64,000 nucleotides of DNA from positions 1-64,000 of the forward strand of contig BBZO01000011.1 of NCBI GenBank assembly GCA_001304875.1, in the 5' to 3' direction. The translations under genes were made by a program, and so were the position numbers. Source of the DNA: Clostridia bacterium UC5.1-2E3. Its GTDB lineage: Bacteria; Bacillota; Clostridia; Lachnospirales; Lachnospiraceae. The notes below the pieces were generated by a model. That model ran no database searches. It was given only the letters and a program-made list of their open reading frames with translations, and was not told the DNA's origin. Of the stretch, positions 9,739-18,998 are shown in pieces; position 1 is the first letter of the stretch; each line of letters begins with the position of its first letter.

Positions 9739-10465
9739 TCTAAAGGAACATGAGCGCCTGGACGACCTGCACCGCAATGGATACCGGATCATTCAGAATG
9801 AGAAAGCTTTCTGCTTTGGGATGGACGCGGTGCTGCTCTCCGGCTACGCGGTTGTACGGGAGGGGGAGCGGGCGGCCGATCTGGGTACCGGCACCGGCAT
9901 CATCCCGATTCTTCTGGAGGCCAAGACCGGGGGAGAGCATTTCACCGGACTGGAAATCCAGGCGGAGATGGCCGACATGGCCAGGCGGAGCGTGGCGCTC
10001 AACCATCTGGAGGAAAAGATAGACATCGTGTGCGGCGACATAAAGGAGGCCAGTCAGATATTTGGCGCGGCTTCTTTTGATGTGGTGACCACGAATCCGC
10101 CCTACATGAACGACGCCCACGGGCTGCAGAACCCGGATCCGGTGAAGGCCATCGCCCGCCACGAGGTTCTCTGCACGCTGGAGGACGTGGTCCGGGAGGG
10201 GGCGAAGCTCCTGGTGCCCGGCGGGCGGTTTTATATGGTGCACCGGCCCCACCGTCTGGTGGAGATCATAAATACCATGACCAGCTTTAAGCTGGAGCCG
10301 AAGCGGATCAAATTCGTCCACCCCTTTGTGGATAAGGAGGCCAACATGGTGCTCATCGAGGGGATAAAGGGCGGAAAATCCATGATAAAGGTGGAAAAGC
10401 CCATCATTGTTTATAAGGAACAGGGCGTTTACACCGATGAGATTTACGATATATACGGATATTAA
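9728..10465 (+). CDS. trmN6: tRNA1(Val) A37 N6-methyltransferase-like protein
   Basis: A SAM-dependent methyltransferase with motif I A-D-L-G-T-G-T-G-I-I-P and the catalytic N-P-P-Y motif of N6-adenine methylases, plus an N-terminal D-A-V-L-L-S-G-Y segment typical of the TrmN6/YabB family. It is inferred to methylate A37 of tRNA-Val(UAC); a gene for such a tRNA lies at 103-175. It is translationally coupled to ricT by overlap. The frame is intact at 245 residues, the normal length. Confidence 0.9.
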   Translation: MTNNLKEHERLDDLHRNGYRIIQNEKAFCFGMDAVLLSGYAVVREGERAADLGTGTGIIPILLEAKTGGEHFTGLEIQAEMADMARRSVALNHLEEKIDIVCGDIKEASQIFGAASFDVVTTNPPYMNDAHGLQNPDPVKAIARHEVLCTLEDVVREGAKLLVPGGRFYMVHRPHRLVEIINTMTSFKLEPKRIKFVHPFVDKEANMVLIEGIKGGKSMIKVEKPIIVYKEQGVYTDEIYDIYGY

Positions 10466-10515
10466 GACAGAGATACAGATATCAGCACAGAAAAATGAAA
10501 ACGGAGGTGACTGGG

Positions 10516-11358
10516 ATGGAGGGAAAACTGTACCTGTGCGCGACGCCCATCGGCAATCTGGACGACATCACCCTGCGGGTTTTAAATACCCTAAAAGAGG
10601 TGGATCTGATCGCGGCCGAGGACACGAGACACAGCATCAAGCTTCTGAATCATTTTGAGATCAAAACCCCCATGACCAGCTACCACGAGTTTAATAAGAT
10701 AGAGAAGGCCATTTATCTGGTGGAGCAGATGAAGCAGGGAGTCAACGTGGCACTGATCACCGACGCCGGCACGCCGGGGATCTCGGATCCCGGCGAGGAG
10801 CTGGTGCGGCAGTGCTACGCGGCGGGAATCGCCGTGACCTCGCTTCCGGGGCCGGCGGCCTGCATCACGGCGCTGACCATGTCCGGGCTTCACACCAGGA
10901 GATTCTGCTTCGAGGCATTTCTTCCCTCCGATAAGAAGGAAAAGCAGAGGATTCTGGACGAGTTAAAGCGGGAGACCAGGACCATCGTCGTCTACGAGGC
11001 GCCCCACCGTCTGGTGCGGACCTTAAAAGAGCTTTACGAGGCGCTGGGCGACCGGGAAATCACCGTGTGCCGGGAGCTCACGAAGAAGTACGAGACCGCA
11101 TTCCGGACCACATTTTCCGGGGCGCTGGAGCATTTTGAGGAAAACGAGCCCAAAGGAGAGTGCGTCATCGTCATTGAGGGGCGGAGCGCGGAGGACATAA
11201 AGAGGGAAGAAAATGAGTCCTGGGCATCCATGAGCGTTGAGGAGCACATGGAGTATTACACCGGCCAGGGCATCGCCCAGAAGGAGGCCATGAAGCTGGT
11301 GGCGAAGGACAGGGGCCTTGCAAAGAGGGACATTTACAGACAGCTGATGGTACACTAG
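10516..11358 (+). CDS. rsmI: 16S rRNA C1402 ribose 2'-O-methyltransferase
   Basis: A tetrapyrrole-methylase fold enzyme. The N-terminus reads L-Y-L-C-A-T-P-I-G-N-L-D-D-I-T, then A-E-D-T-R and T-D-A-G-T-P-G-I-S-D-P-G follow, all RsmI signatures. It modifies C1402 in the decoding centre of 16S rRNA. An upstream ATG at 10495 is in frame, but GGAGGTG at 10503-10509 fits ATG 10516. About 280 residues, the normal length, with no frame break. Confidence 0.93.
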   Translation: MEGKLYLCATPIGNLDDITLRVLNTLKEVDLIAAEDTRHSIKLLNHFEIKTPMTSYHEFNKIEKAIYLVEQMKQGVNVALITDAGTPGISDPGEELVRQCYAAGIAVTSLPGPAACITALTMSGLHTRRFCFEAFLPSDKKEKQRILDELKRETRTIVVYEAPHRLVRTLKELYEALGDREITVCRELTKKYETAFRTTFSGALEHFEENEPKGECVIVIEGRSAEDIKREENESWASMSVEEHMEYYTGQGIAQKEAMKLVAKDRGLAKRDIYRQLMVH

Positions 11359-11374
11359 AAAAGGATGGGGAAGC

Positions 11375-12730
11375 ATGGAGTTTAACACGAAGATATCGCT
11401 GGAGACGAAGCAGGTTCTGTCGCAGCGCCAGGTGGAGTCCTTAAATATCCTCAGTATGCCGGTGGCTGATCTGCACAATTTCCTCCAGAATGAGGAGATC
11501 GAGAACCCGCTCATGGAGTATTCCTTGTCGGAGCCCTCCTCGAAGGAGGAGGTCATCATCCGCGACGCGGACAGCTTCTACAGCAGGAGGCAGACGGAGA
11601 AGAGCATCGACATGGAGAGTATTCTCTCGCTGGTGGCAGACCGGGAGTTCTCCGTCGAGGAGTTTGTGATGCAGCAGCTCTCCGCCGCCAGGCTCACTGC
11701 GCAGGAGGAGAAAATCATAAGCTACGCGGTCAACTGCCTGGACGAGAATGGATTTCTGACGGTGAGGGCCGGGGAGATCGGCGCGGATCTGGGAATTGAT
11801 GAGGAGACCGTGGAAGGCTGCCTTTCAAGGCTTAAGGGCCTGGAGCCGGCGGGAATCTTCGCCTCCGGCCTTGCGGAATGCCTCCGGATCCAGGTGAGGG
11901 GCATGGAGGACGAGGAACTTCTGGGACGGCTGATCGACGATCATCTGAGGGACATCGCGGAAGGGAGACTGAGCAGCATCACCCGGGGCCTGGGGATCCC
12001 GTCGGTGCGCGCCCGGAAGCTGATTGCCGTGATCAAGGGGTTAAATCCCCGGCCGCTCAACGGATTTTCCGGCGGGGCCACCGAGTACATCATCCCGGAT
12101 GTCATCTTCCGTCAGAGCGACGGGCAGTGGGTGGTGGAGCTGGGGGACCGGTTCGGGAGCCGCGTGGGAGTCAATGAGTTCTACGTGAAGATGATGGACG
12201 AGGCTTCGGACCAGGAACTCAAGGCTTATTTTGAGGAAAAATTAAAGAGAGTCCGCTTTATCGCAGGCGCCGTGGAGCAGCGGCGGGCGACGCTCACGAA
12301 GATCGCGGGCTTTATATTGGAAAGGCAGGAAAAATATTTCCTGAACCAGGCGCCTTTAAGGCCCATGACGCTGGAGGAGGCTGCACAGGCAGCGGGCTTA
12401 AGCAAGTCCACCGTCAGCCGGGCCATCAAGGATAAATATATTTCGTCGCCGAGAGGCTGCATTGCCATGAGGGAGCTTTTTTCCATCGGTGTGGCCACCT
12501 GCGGGGACGGTCCCGGAAAAGGAGGTGAAGGCGGACAGGGCATCAGCAGAAATGCGGCGAAGGAGTGCCTCAGACTGCTGGTGGACGGGGAGGACAAATC
12601 AAAGCCGCTCAGCGATGAAAAGCTGGTTTTGCTCCTCCGGGAACAGGGAATCGACATTTCCCGACGGACCGTGGCAAAATACCGCACGGAGTTAGGAATT
12701 GCGGGCGCTTTCGCCCGAAAAGAATTATAG
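11375..12730 (+). CDS. rpoN: RNA polymerase sigma-54 factor
   Basis: The N-terminal activator-interacting region has Q-R-Q-V-E-S-L-N-I-L-S-M and the E-N-P-L repeat. A core-binding region and HTH (S-K-S-T-V-S-R-A-I-K-D-K-Y) follow, and the C-terminal RpoN box is R-R-T-V-A-K-Y-R. The length is 451 residues and the frame is intact. Sigma-54 needs AAA+ enhancer-binding proteins, none of which lies in this window. It starts 16 bases after rsmI and probably shares its transcript. Confidence 0.94.
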   Translation: MEFNTKISLETKQVLSQRQVESLNILSMPVADLHNFLQNEEIENPLMEYSLSEPSSKEEVIIRDADSFYSRRQTEKSIDMESILSLVADREFSVEEFVMQQLSAARLTAQEEKIISYAVNCLDENGFLTVRAGEIGADLGIDEETVEGCLSRLKGLEPAGIFASGLAECLRIQVRGMEDEELLGRLIDDHLRDIAEGRLSSITRGLGIPSVRARKLIAVIKGLNPRPLNGFSGGATEYIIPDVIFRQSDGQWVVELGDRFGSRVGVNEFYVKMMDEASDQELKAYFEEKLKRVRFIAGAVEQRRATLTKIAGFILERQEKYFLNQAPLRPMTLEEAAQAAGLSKSTVSRAIKDKYISSPRGCIAMRELFSIGVATCGDGPGKGGEGGQGISRNAAKECLRLLVDGEDKSKPLSDEKLVLLLREQGIDISRRTVAKYRTELGIAGAFARKEL

Positions 12731-12739
12731 TTTTTTTGC

Positions 12740-12808
12740 TTGACAAATAGTGTATGGACTCTTATGATGATAATAGTTTGAATATCAAAACAATTTTGAA
12801 ATTCAAAA
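12740..12808 (+). promoter_or_regulatory. fabH promoter with two FabT-like operators
   Basis: The -35 TTGACA (12740-12745) and -10 TATGAT (12763-12768) are spaced by 17 bases. Just downstream lie two palindromes, TTTGAATATCAAA (12777-12789) and TTTTGAAATTCAAAA (12794-12808), with centres 18 bases apart. They resemble the TTTGA-N-TCAAA operators of the MarR-type repressor FabT. Binding there would block transcription start, so acyl-ACP-dependent repression of the whole operon is inferred. Confidence 0.65.
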
Positions 12809-12833
12809 ATAAAAAACAAAGCAGGAAATAGCG

Positions 12834-13796
12834 ATGACAACTAGAATCATAGGTATCGGCGCATGTGTGCCGGACACAATCGTGACGAATAATGATCTGA
12901 CCGCATTTCTGGACACCAATGACGAATGGATCCGCGAGAGGACAGGCATCGGCGAGCGCCGTGTCTCCACTGAGATGGGGACGACGGCCCTGGCGGTGGA
13001 GGCTGCAAAGCGGGCCATGGAGGACGCGGGCGTGAGCCCGGAGGAACTGGATTTCGTCATTCTGGCCACCTCGTCGGGGGACAACAGCTTCCCCAGCGCG
13101 GCCAGCGAGGTGCAGGGGATCATCGGAGCGCTGAATGCGGTGGCGTTTGACATCAGCGCGGCGTGCTCCGGATTTATTTTCGGGCTCCACATCGCCCAGG
13201 GATTTTTCGCATCCGGGATCTATAAGAAGGGTCTCGTGATCGGAGCGGAGACCTTAAGCAAGGTGGTGGACTGGAGCGACAGAAGCAACTGTATACTGTT
13301 CGGCGACGGAGCCGGGGCGGCAGTGGTCAGCGCGGAGGAGACCGGACTGATCCACATGCTCATGGGCACCGACGGCCGGAAAAGCAAGGTACTGGACTGC
13401 GTGGGAAGGACCCTCGGAAACTGCCTCACCGGGTTTAAGCCGGAGATGGGCTTCATGAAGATGGACGGCAAGGAAGTGTTTAAATTTGCGGTCCGCAAGG
13501 TTCCGGAGATCGTGAACCAGATTCTGGACGAGAGCGGTCTTGCGAAGGACGACATCGATTATTTCGTCCTCCACCAGGCGAACATGAGGATCATAGAGTC
13601 CGCGGTGAAGCGGCTGGACATCCCCATGGAGAAGGTGCCTACGAACATTGAGAGATACGCGAACACCTCAGCAGCATCCATTCCGATTCTTCTCGACGAG
13701 ATGAAAAAGGACGGAAAACTGCACCGCGGGGATAAATTAATTCTCGCAGGCTTCGGTGCGGGATTGACATGGGGCGCGACTCTGATAGAATGGTAA
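12834..13796 (+). CDS. fabH: Beta-ketoacyl-ACP synthase III
   Basis: A 320-residue thiolase-fold enzyme. The active-site Cys lies in D-I-S-A-A-C-S-G-F, the His in V-L-H-Q-A-N-M-R-I and the Asn in N-T-S-A-A-S-I-P. It condenses acetyl-CoA (or a branched primer) with malonyl-ACP to begin fatty-acid synthesis in the cytosol. It is the first gene of the FASII operon, downstream of the promoter with FabT-like operators. The frame is intact. Confidence 0.95.
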   Translation: MTTRIIGIGACVPDTIVTNNDLTAFLDTNDEWIRERTGIGERRVSTEMGTTALAVEAAKRAMEDAGVSPEELDFVILATSSGDNSFPSAASEVQGIIGALNAVAFDISAACSGFIFGLHIAQGFFASGIYKKGLVIGAETLSKVVDWSDRSNCILFGDGAGAAVVSAEETGLIHMLMGTDGRKSKVLDCVGRTLGNCLTGFKPEMGFMKMDGKEVFKFAVRKVPEIVNQILDESGLAKDDIDYFVLHQANMRIIESAVKRLDIPMEKVPTNIERYANTSAASIPILLDEMKKDGKLHRGDKLILAGFGAGLTWGATLIEW

Positions 13797-13838
13797 TTGT
13801 AAAGAATAAAAAATTTTATTAAAAAGGAGATCAAAACT

Positions 13839-14072
13839 ATGTTAGAGAGAATGAAAGAGATTATCGCAGATCAGTTAAGCGTGGACGCAGACAGCGTTAC
13901 CGAGGCTTCCTCCTTCAAGGATGATCTTGGCGCGGATTCCCTGGACCTGTTCGAGCTTGTTATGGCTCTTGAGGACGAGTATTCCGTAGAGATCCCGGCA
14001 GACGACCTTCAGAAGCTTCTCACTGTCGGCGACGTTATGAACTATCTGAAGGAGAAGGGCGTAGAGGCATAA
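13839..14072 (+). CDS. acpP: Acyl carrier protein
   Basis: A 77-residue acidic protein with the phosphopantetheine attachment motif G-A-D-S-L-D-L-F-E-L, where the Ser carries the prosthetic group. It holds growing acyl chains for the Fab enzymes. The ribosome site AAAAAGGAGATC is strong. The stop codon shares its last base with the fabK start (TAATGA), so the two are translationally coupled. Confidence 0.96.
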   Translation: MLERMKEIIADQLSVDADSVTEASSFKDDLGADSLDLFELVMALEDEYSVEIPADDLQKLLTVGDVMNYLKEKGVEA

Positions 14073-14994
14073 TGAAAACAAGGATCACGGAACTTTTAGG
14101 AATTGAATATCCGATCATCCAGGGCGGTATGGCATGGGTGGCAGAGCACCATCTGGCGGCTGCTGTCTCCGAGGCCGGCGGCCTGGGACTGATCGGCGGA
14201 GCAAGTGCACCGGCAGAGGTTGTCCGTGAGGAAATCCGCAAGGCGAAAGAGCTTACTAAGAAGCCGGTAGGCGTCAACGTGATGTTGATGAGCCGTATGC
14301 CGACGACGTTGCGAAGGTAGTCGTGGAGGAAGGCGTGAAGGTGGTCACCACCGGCGCCGGAGACCCGGAGAAGTACATGGACATGTGGAAGGCGGCAGGG
14401 GTCAAGGTGATCCCCGTGGTGGCTTCCGTTGCGCTGGCGAGACGTATGGAGAAGTACGGCGCGGATGCGGTGATTGCTGAGGGTACCGAGTCCGGCGGCC
14501 ATATCGGCGAGCTGACGACCATGACGCTGGTTCCCCAGGTGGTGGACGCTGTGTCCATCCCGGTGATCGCGGCGGGCGGTATCGGCGACGGCCGCGGCAT
14601 CGCGGCGGCGTTCATGCTGGGAGCAGAGGCGGTCCAGATGGGAACCCGCTTCGTCGTTTCCGCTGAGTCCATCGTACACGACAACTACAAGGACAGAATC
14701 ATCAAGGCCAAGGATATCGACTCCACAGTCACAGGAAGAACCCACGGCCATCCCGTGCGCTGTCTCAGAAATAAGATGACCAGGGAGTACATAAAGCTGG
14801 AGAACGAGGGCAAGTCCTTCGAGGAGCTGGAGTATCTGACTCTGGGCTCTCTTAGAAAGGCTGTGCAGGACGGCGATATCACCGACGGCACTGTGATGGC
14901 CGGTCAGATTGCAGGCATGATCAATAAAAAGCAGACCTGCAAGGAGATGATCGACGAGATGATGGCGGAAGCCACCAAATTGTTGAATCGGTAA
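14072..14994 (+). CDS. fabK: FMN-dependent enoyl-ACP reductase (one frame break)
   Basis: A nitronate-monooxygenase-fold flavoprotein with the N-terminal Y-P-I-I-Q-G-G-M-A-W and the FMN/phosphate loop A-A-G-G-I-G-D-G-R-G, plus G-A-E-A-V-Q-M-G-T-R-F. It reduces trans-2-enoyl-ACP in the last step of each elongation cycle, replacing FabI. A C appears to be missing at about 14293 (M-S-P-Y-A-D-D-V becomes out of frame); adding it restores 308 residues. Its place between acpP and fabD is typical for Clostridia and streptococci. Confidence 0.93.
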
Positions 14995-15054
14995 TAAAAC
15001 TATATTTGATAAAGCAGATTCATACCGGCTGCTTTCAGTAAAGGGGTTAAGAAC

Positions 15055-15974
15055 ATGAGCAAAATTGCATTTATATTTCCGGGCCAGGGCGCGCAGGTCT
15101 GCGGCATGGGACAGGATTTCTACGAGCAGACGGAGACTGGTAAGAAGATTTTCGACATGGCCAGCGGGCTTTTGGGATTTTCCATGCCGGAGCTTTGCTT
15201 TACGCCCAACGACAGACTCGACATCACGGAGTACACGCAGGCGGCTATGGTGACCGCCAGCATTGCGATGATGGAGGTCTTAAAGGAGCGCACAGGCGTG
15301 AAGCCGGATGTGGCGGCGGGCTTAAGCCTCGGAGAGTACCCTGCAATGGTAGCAGCCGGAGTGATGTCTGCAGAAGACGCGATTAAGACAGTCAGACAGA
15401 GAGGAATACTGATGCAGGAGGCAGTGCCTGTAGGCATCGGTTCATGGCGGCAGTGCTTGCCATGGATGCAGAGAAGATTGAGGAAGTGATCGCACCCATC
15501 GAGGGCGTGCAGATCGCCAACTACAACTGTCCGGGACAGATCGTCATTTCCGGAAAGAAGGAGGCCGTCGAGGCGGCGTCCGAAAAATTAAAGGAAGCAG
15601 GCGCCAAGCGCGTACTTCCGCTGAATGTGAGCGGCCCGTTCCACTCCTCCATGCTTGTGGAGGCTGGGGAGAAGCTGGGTAAGGTTCTTGAGGATGTGGA
15701 GGTTCACGAGCCCGTGATTCCCTATGCGGCCAATGTGACCGCGTCCTACGTGACCGAGGCCAGCCAGGTGAAGCCGCTTCTGGAGAAGCAGGTATCCTCC
15801 TCCGTCCGTTGGCAGCAGACCATGGAGATGATGCTGAAAGACGGCGTGGATACGTTTATTGAGATCGGACCGGGCAAGACCCTGGCCGGTTTTATGAAGA
15901 AGATAGATAGAAGCGTTCGCGTGATTAACATAGAGAAACTTGAAGACGTGGAGAATTTTAGCCTGGAGGCGTAA
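15055..15974 (+). CDS. fabD: Malonyl-CoA:ACP transacylase (one frame break)
   Basis: It begins I-A-F-I-F-P-G-Q-G-A-Q and carries the nucleophile motif G-L-S-L-G-E-Y with the active Ser. The late G-P-F-H-S-S-M segment holds the catalytic His. It loads malonyl groups on ACP. A C is missing near 15442 (G-S-M-A-A-V-L expected), after which the second frame runs to the normal end, for about 307 residues in total. The gene sits between fabK and fabG, as usual. Confidence 0.93.
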
Positions 15975-16010
15975 GCGGCAGGCAATTCTGATAGAGAGGG
16001 AGTCAGAAAC

Positions 16011-16754
16011 ATGGTATTAGAGAACAAAGTGGCGCTTGTCACCGGCGCAAGCAGAGGAATCGGCCGTCAGATCGCCATTTCCCTGGCAAAAGAGGGCGCG
16101 CAGGTCATCGTCAACTACAATGGCTCGGCGGCAAAGGCCGAGGAAGTGGTGAACCTTATCACCGAAGCCGGCGGCAGGGCCGAGGCGGTTCAGTGCAACG
16201 TTTCCGAGTACGATAAGGCCGAGGAGCTTATGAAGTACATCATCGGAAAGTACGGCCGCGTGGATATCCTGGTGAACAACGCAGGCATCACGAGGGACAA
16301 CCTTCTGATGAAGATGACGGAGGAGGAGTTTGACGCCGTTATCGATATCAACTTAAAGGGGACGTTTAACTGCATCAAGCACCTGTCCCGCCAGATGTTA
16401 AAGCAGAAGGGCGGACGCATCATCAACATCTCCTCCGTGTCCGGAGTGATGGGCAATGCGGGCCAGGCCAACTACTGCGCATCCAAGGCCGGTGTGATCG
16501 GCCTGACAAAATCGGTGGCCAGAGAGCTGGCGAGCCGCGGCATCACCTGCAACGCAGTGGCGCCGGGCTTCATCGAGACAGAGATGACGGACGTTCTCGC
16601 GGATTCCGTGAAGGAAGCCATGAACGCGCAGATTCCCATGAAATGCTTTGGCAACACCGAGGATATCGCCGGAACCGTCGTGTTCCTGGCATCTGATGCG
16701 GCCAGATACATCACCGGCCAGGTGATCAATGTGGACGGCGGCATGGCAATGTAA
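16011..16754 (+). CDS. fabG: 3-oxoacyl-ACP reductase
   Basis: A short-chain dehydrogenase with the N-terminal cofactor loop [12 protein letters not shown], the catalytic Ser in N-I-S-S-V-S-G, and Y-C-A-S-K. It reduces 3-oxoacyl-ACP with NADPH. The C-terminal [12 protein letters not shown] is the usual ending. 247 residues, frame intact, in the FASII operon between fabD and fabF. Confidence 0.95.
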   Translation: MVLENKVALVTGASRGIGRQIAISLAKEGAQVIVNYNGSAAKAEEVVNLITEAGGRAEAVQCNVSEYDKAEELMKYIIGKYGRVDILVNNAGITRDNLLMKMTEEEFDAVIDINLKGTFNCIKHLSRQMLKQKGGRIINISSVSGVMGNAGQANYCASKAGVIGLTKSVARELASRGITCNAVAPGFIETEMTDVLADSVKEAMNAQIPMKCFGNTEDIAGTVVFLASDAARYITGQVINVDGGMAM

Positions 16755-16767
16755 AGGAGAGTGCAGG

Positions 16768-18005
16768 ATGAAGAACAGAGTTGTAGTGACCGGCATGGGA
16801 GCGATCACCCCCATCGGAAACAGCGTGGAGGAGTTCTGGGCCGGCATTAAGAATAAGACCGTGGGCATCGGGCCCATCACCTACTTTGACACCACCGATT
16901 ATAAGGCGAAGCTGGCCGCCGAGGTCAAGAACTTCGACCCGAAGGCATACATGGATCCCAAGGCAGCCAAGAGAATGGAGACGTTCTCCCAGTTTGCGGT
17001 AGCTGCCACCAAGGAAGCTCTCGAGATGTCCGGCATCAACATGGAGGAGGAAGATCCCTACCGTGTGGGCGTCAGCGTCGGTTCCGGCATCGGAAGTCTC
17101 CAGGCCATGGAGAGAGAGCACAAAAAGCTCCTGGAGAAGGGACCGGGCAGAGTGAATCCCCTGCTGGTGCCGCTGATGATCTGCAACATGGCTGCCGGCA
17201 ACGTGGCGATCCAGTTCGGACTTAAGGGCAAAAATATCAACGTGGTAACCGCGTGCGCCACCGGAACTAATTCCATCGGCGAGGCGTTCCGCTCCATCCA
17301 GTACGGCGAGGCGGACGTGATGGTGGCAGGAGGTACTGAGGCATCCATCACCCCCATCGGTGTGGCAGGCTTCACGGCTCTGACGGCGTTAAACACCACC
17401 AACGATGTGGAGAAGGCCTCCATCCCCTTCGATGAGGACAGAAACGGCTTCATCATGGGCGAAGGCGCCGGCATCGTGGTGCTGGAGTCCTTAGAGCACG
17501 CTCTTAAGAGAAATGCGAAGATCTACGCGGAGGTAGTCGGCTACGGCGCTACCTGCGACGCGTATCATATCACCTCCCCGGCGGAGGACGGCAGCGGAGC
17601 CGCCCACGCATGATGGAGGCAATCAAGGATGCGGGGATCCGTCCGGAGGACATCGACTATGTCAATGCCCACGGAACCAGCACCCACCACAACGATCTGT
17701 TCGAGACGAAGGCCATCAAGCTGGCTCTGGGCGATCACGCGAAGAAGGTGAAGATCAGCTCCACCAAGTCCATGATCGGCCATCTTCTGGGAGCAGCCGG
17801 CGGCGTGGAGTTCATCACCTGCGTGAAGTCCATCGAGGACGGCTACGTACATCCTACCGTAGGTCTTAAGAATCCGGGCGAGGGATGCGATCTGGACTAC
17901 GTTCCGGGCGAGGGCATTTCCATGGATGTGAACTATGCCATCAGTAACTCCTTGGGCTTTGGCGGACACAACGCCAGCCTGCTGGTAAAGAAGTTTGAGA
18001 AATAG
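16768..18005 (+). CDS. fabF: Beta-ketoacyl-ACP synthase II (one frame break)
   Basis: It starts [17 protein letters not shown] with AAAGGAGAG ahead. The active Cys is in T-A-C-A-T-G-T-N, and His residues lie in V-N-A-H-G-T-S-T and in the [12 protein letters not shown] segment. It elongates acyl-ACP with malonyl-ACP. A C is missing near 17612, creating an apparent TGA stop; restoring it gives A-H-A-M-M-E-A and about 413 residues. Confidence 0.94.
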
Positions 18006-18017
18006 GGGGGCTTAATT

Positions 18018-18484
18018 ATGGATATCAATGATATTGTAAAATTAATTCAGGCAGTTTCCGAGAACTCACTCACGAGCTTTGAGCTGAAAGAGGGAGATAC
18101 GAAGCTCACCTTGAAGAGAGAGACACCTCAGATCGTGAGCGTCCAGGGAACGGGCATCGACGCGGCGGCCATCGCGGCTGTGAGCGCGGCAGTTCCGGTT
18201 CAGGCGCCGGCGCCGGCTGCGGCTCCCGCCAAGGAGACGGCCATCGGTTCCGACAAGGTGGTGACTTCCCCGCTGGTGGGACCTTTTACGCGGCTCCCTC
18301 ACCGGAGGCAGAGCCCTACGTCAAGGTGGGCGACACCGTGAAGAAGGGCCAGGTGCTCGGACTGATCGAGGCCATGAAGCTGATGAACGAGATTGAAAGT
18401 GAATATGATGGTGTCGTCGAGGCGATTCTCGTGGAGAACGAGGAGGTTGTCGAGTACGGCCAGCCACTGTTCCGTATAAAGTAG
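18018..18484 (+). CDS. accB: Biotin carboxyl carrier protein of acetyl-CoA carboxylase (one frame break)
   Basis: The N-terminal segment ([12 protein letters not shown]) and a Pro/Ala-rich linker lead to the C-terminal biotinyl domain with E-A-M-K-L-M-N, whose Lys carries biotin. One base is missing near 18276, within the expected G-T-F-Y-A-A-P-S-P; restoring it joins the two halves into about 156 residues. It shuttles carboxyl groups from AccC to AccDA. Confidence 0.92.
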
Positions 18485-18499
18485 CATGTTGACATGGGG

Positions 18500-18535
18500 G
18501 GACAGTCCCGTCTGGGTTGAGGGGACTGTCCTTTC
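18500..18535 (+). terminator. Intra-operon hairpin between accB and fabZ
   Basis: GGACAGTCCC pairs perfectly with GGGACTGTCC across a 12-base loop, followed by TTTCTT. The fatty-acid genes continue on both sides, so this is probably a partial terminator or an mRNA-stability element rather than an operon end. Confidence 0.6.
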
Positions 18536-18568
18536 TTAGCATATGGAAGAAGATTTGAGGATATTATT

Positions 18569-18989
18569 ATGTTAGGTATCAAGGAGATCCAGGAGATCAT
18601 TCCCCACAGACATCCGTTCCTTCTGATCGACTGCATCGAGTCGGTGGAGCCGGGCGTGGGAGCCGTGGGCTATAAATCCGTTACATACAACGAGCCGTTT
18701 TTGCGGGCCACTTCCCGCAGGAGCCGGTGATGCCGGGCGTGCTGATCGTCGAGGCGCTGGCCCAGGTGGGAGCCGTGGCGATTCTCAGCCAGGAGGAGAA
18801 CAAGGGCAAGGTGGCATACTTCGGCGCCATCAACAACGCCAAGTTCAAAAAGAAGTGGTTCCCGGCGACAAGCTCAGATTAGAGTGCCAGATCATCAAGC
18901 GCAAGGGCCCGGTGGGCATCGGCAGCGCGGTGGCGACCGTGGACGGCAAGGTGGCCGTGGCGGCAGAGCTGACATTTATGATTGGATAG
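18569..18989 (+). CDS. fabZ: 3-hydroxyacyl-ACP dehydratase (two frame breaks)
   Basis: A hot-dog-fold enzyme with [10 protein letters not shown] at the start, the catalytic His in F-A-G-H-F-P and Glu in V-E-A-L-A-Q. It removes water from 3-hydroxyacyl-ACP. Two bases are missing: one T in the run at about 18700 and one G at about 18857 (K-K-K-V-V-P-G-D expected). With both restored the protein has about 141 residues, the normal length. Confidence 0.92.
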
Positions 18990-18998
18990 GTGAGAGAA

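Noticed and set aside
12696-12740. Terminator at the end of rpoN
   Set aside because: GGGCG/CGCCC is followed by a T-run only after about 15 bases, too far for a standard intrinsic terminator.
17605-17625. In-frame TGA in fabF as a recoded (selenocysteine) codon
   Set aside because: The frame changes at the same place, and one added C restores the normal A-M-M-E-A sequence.
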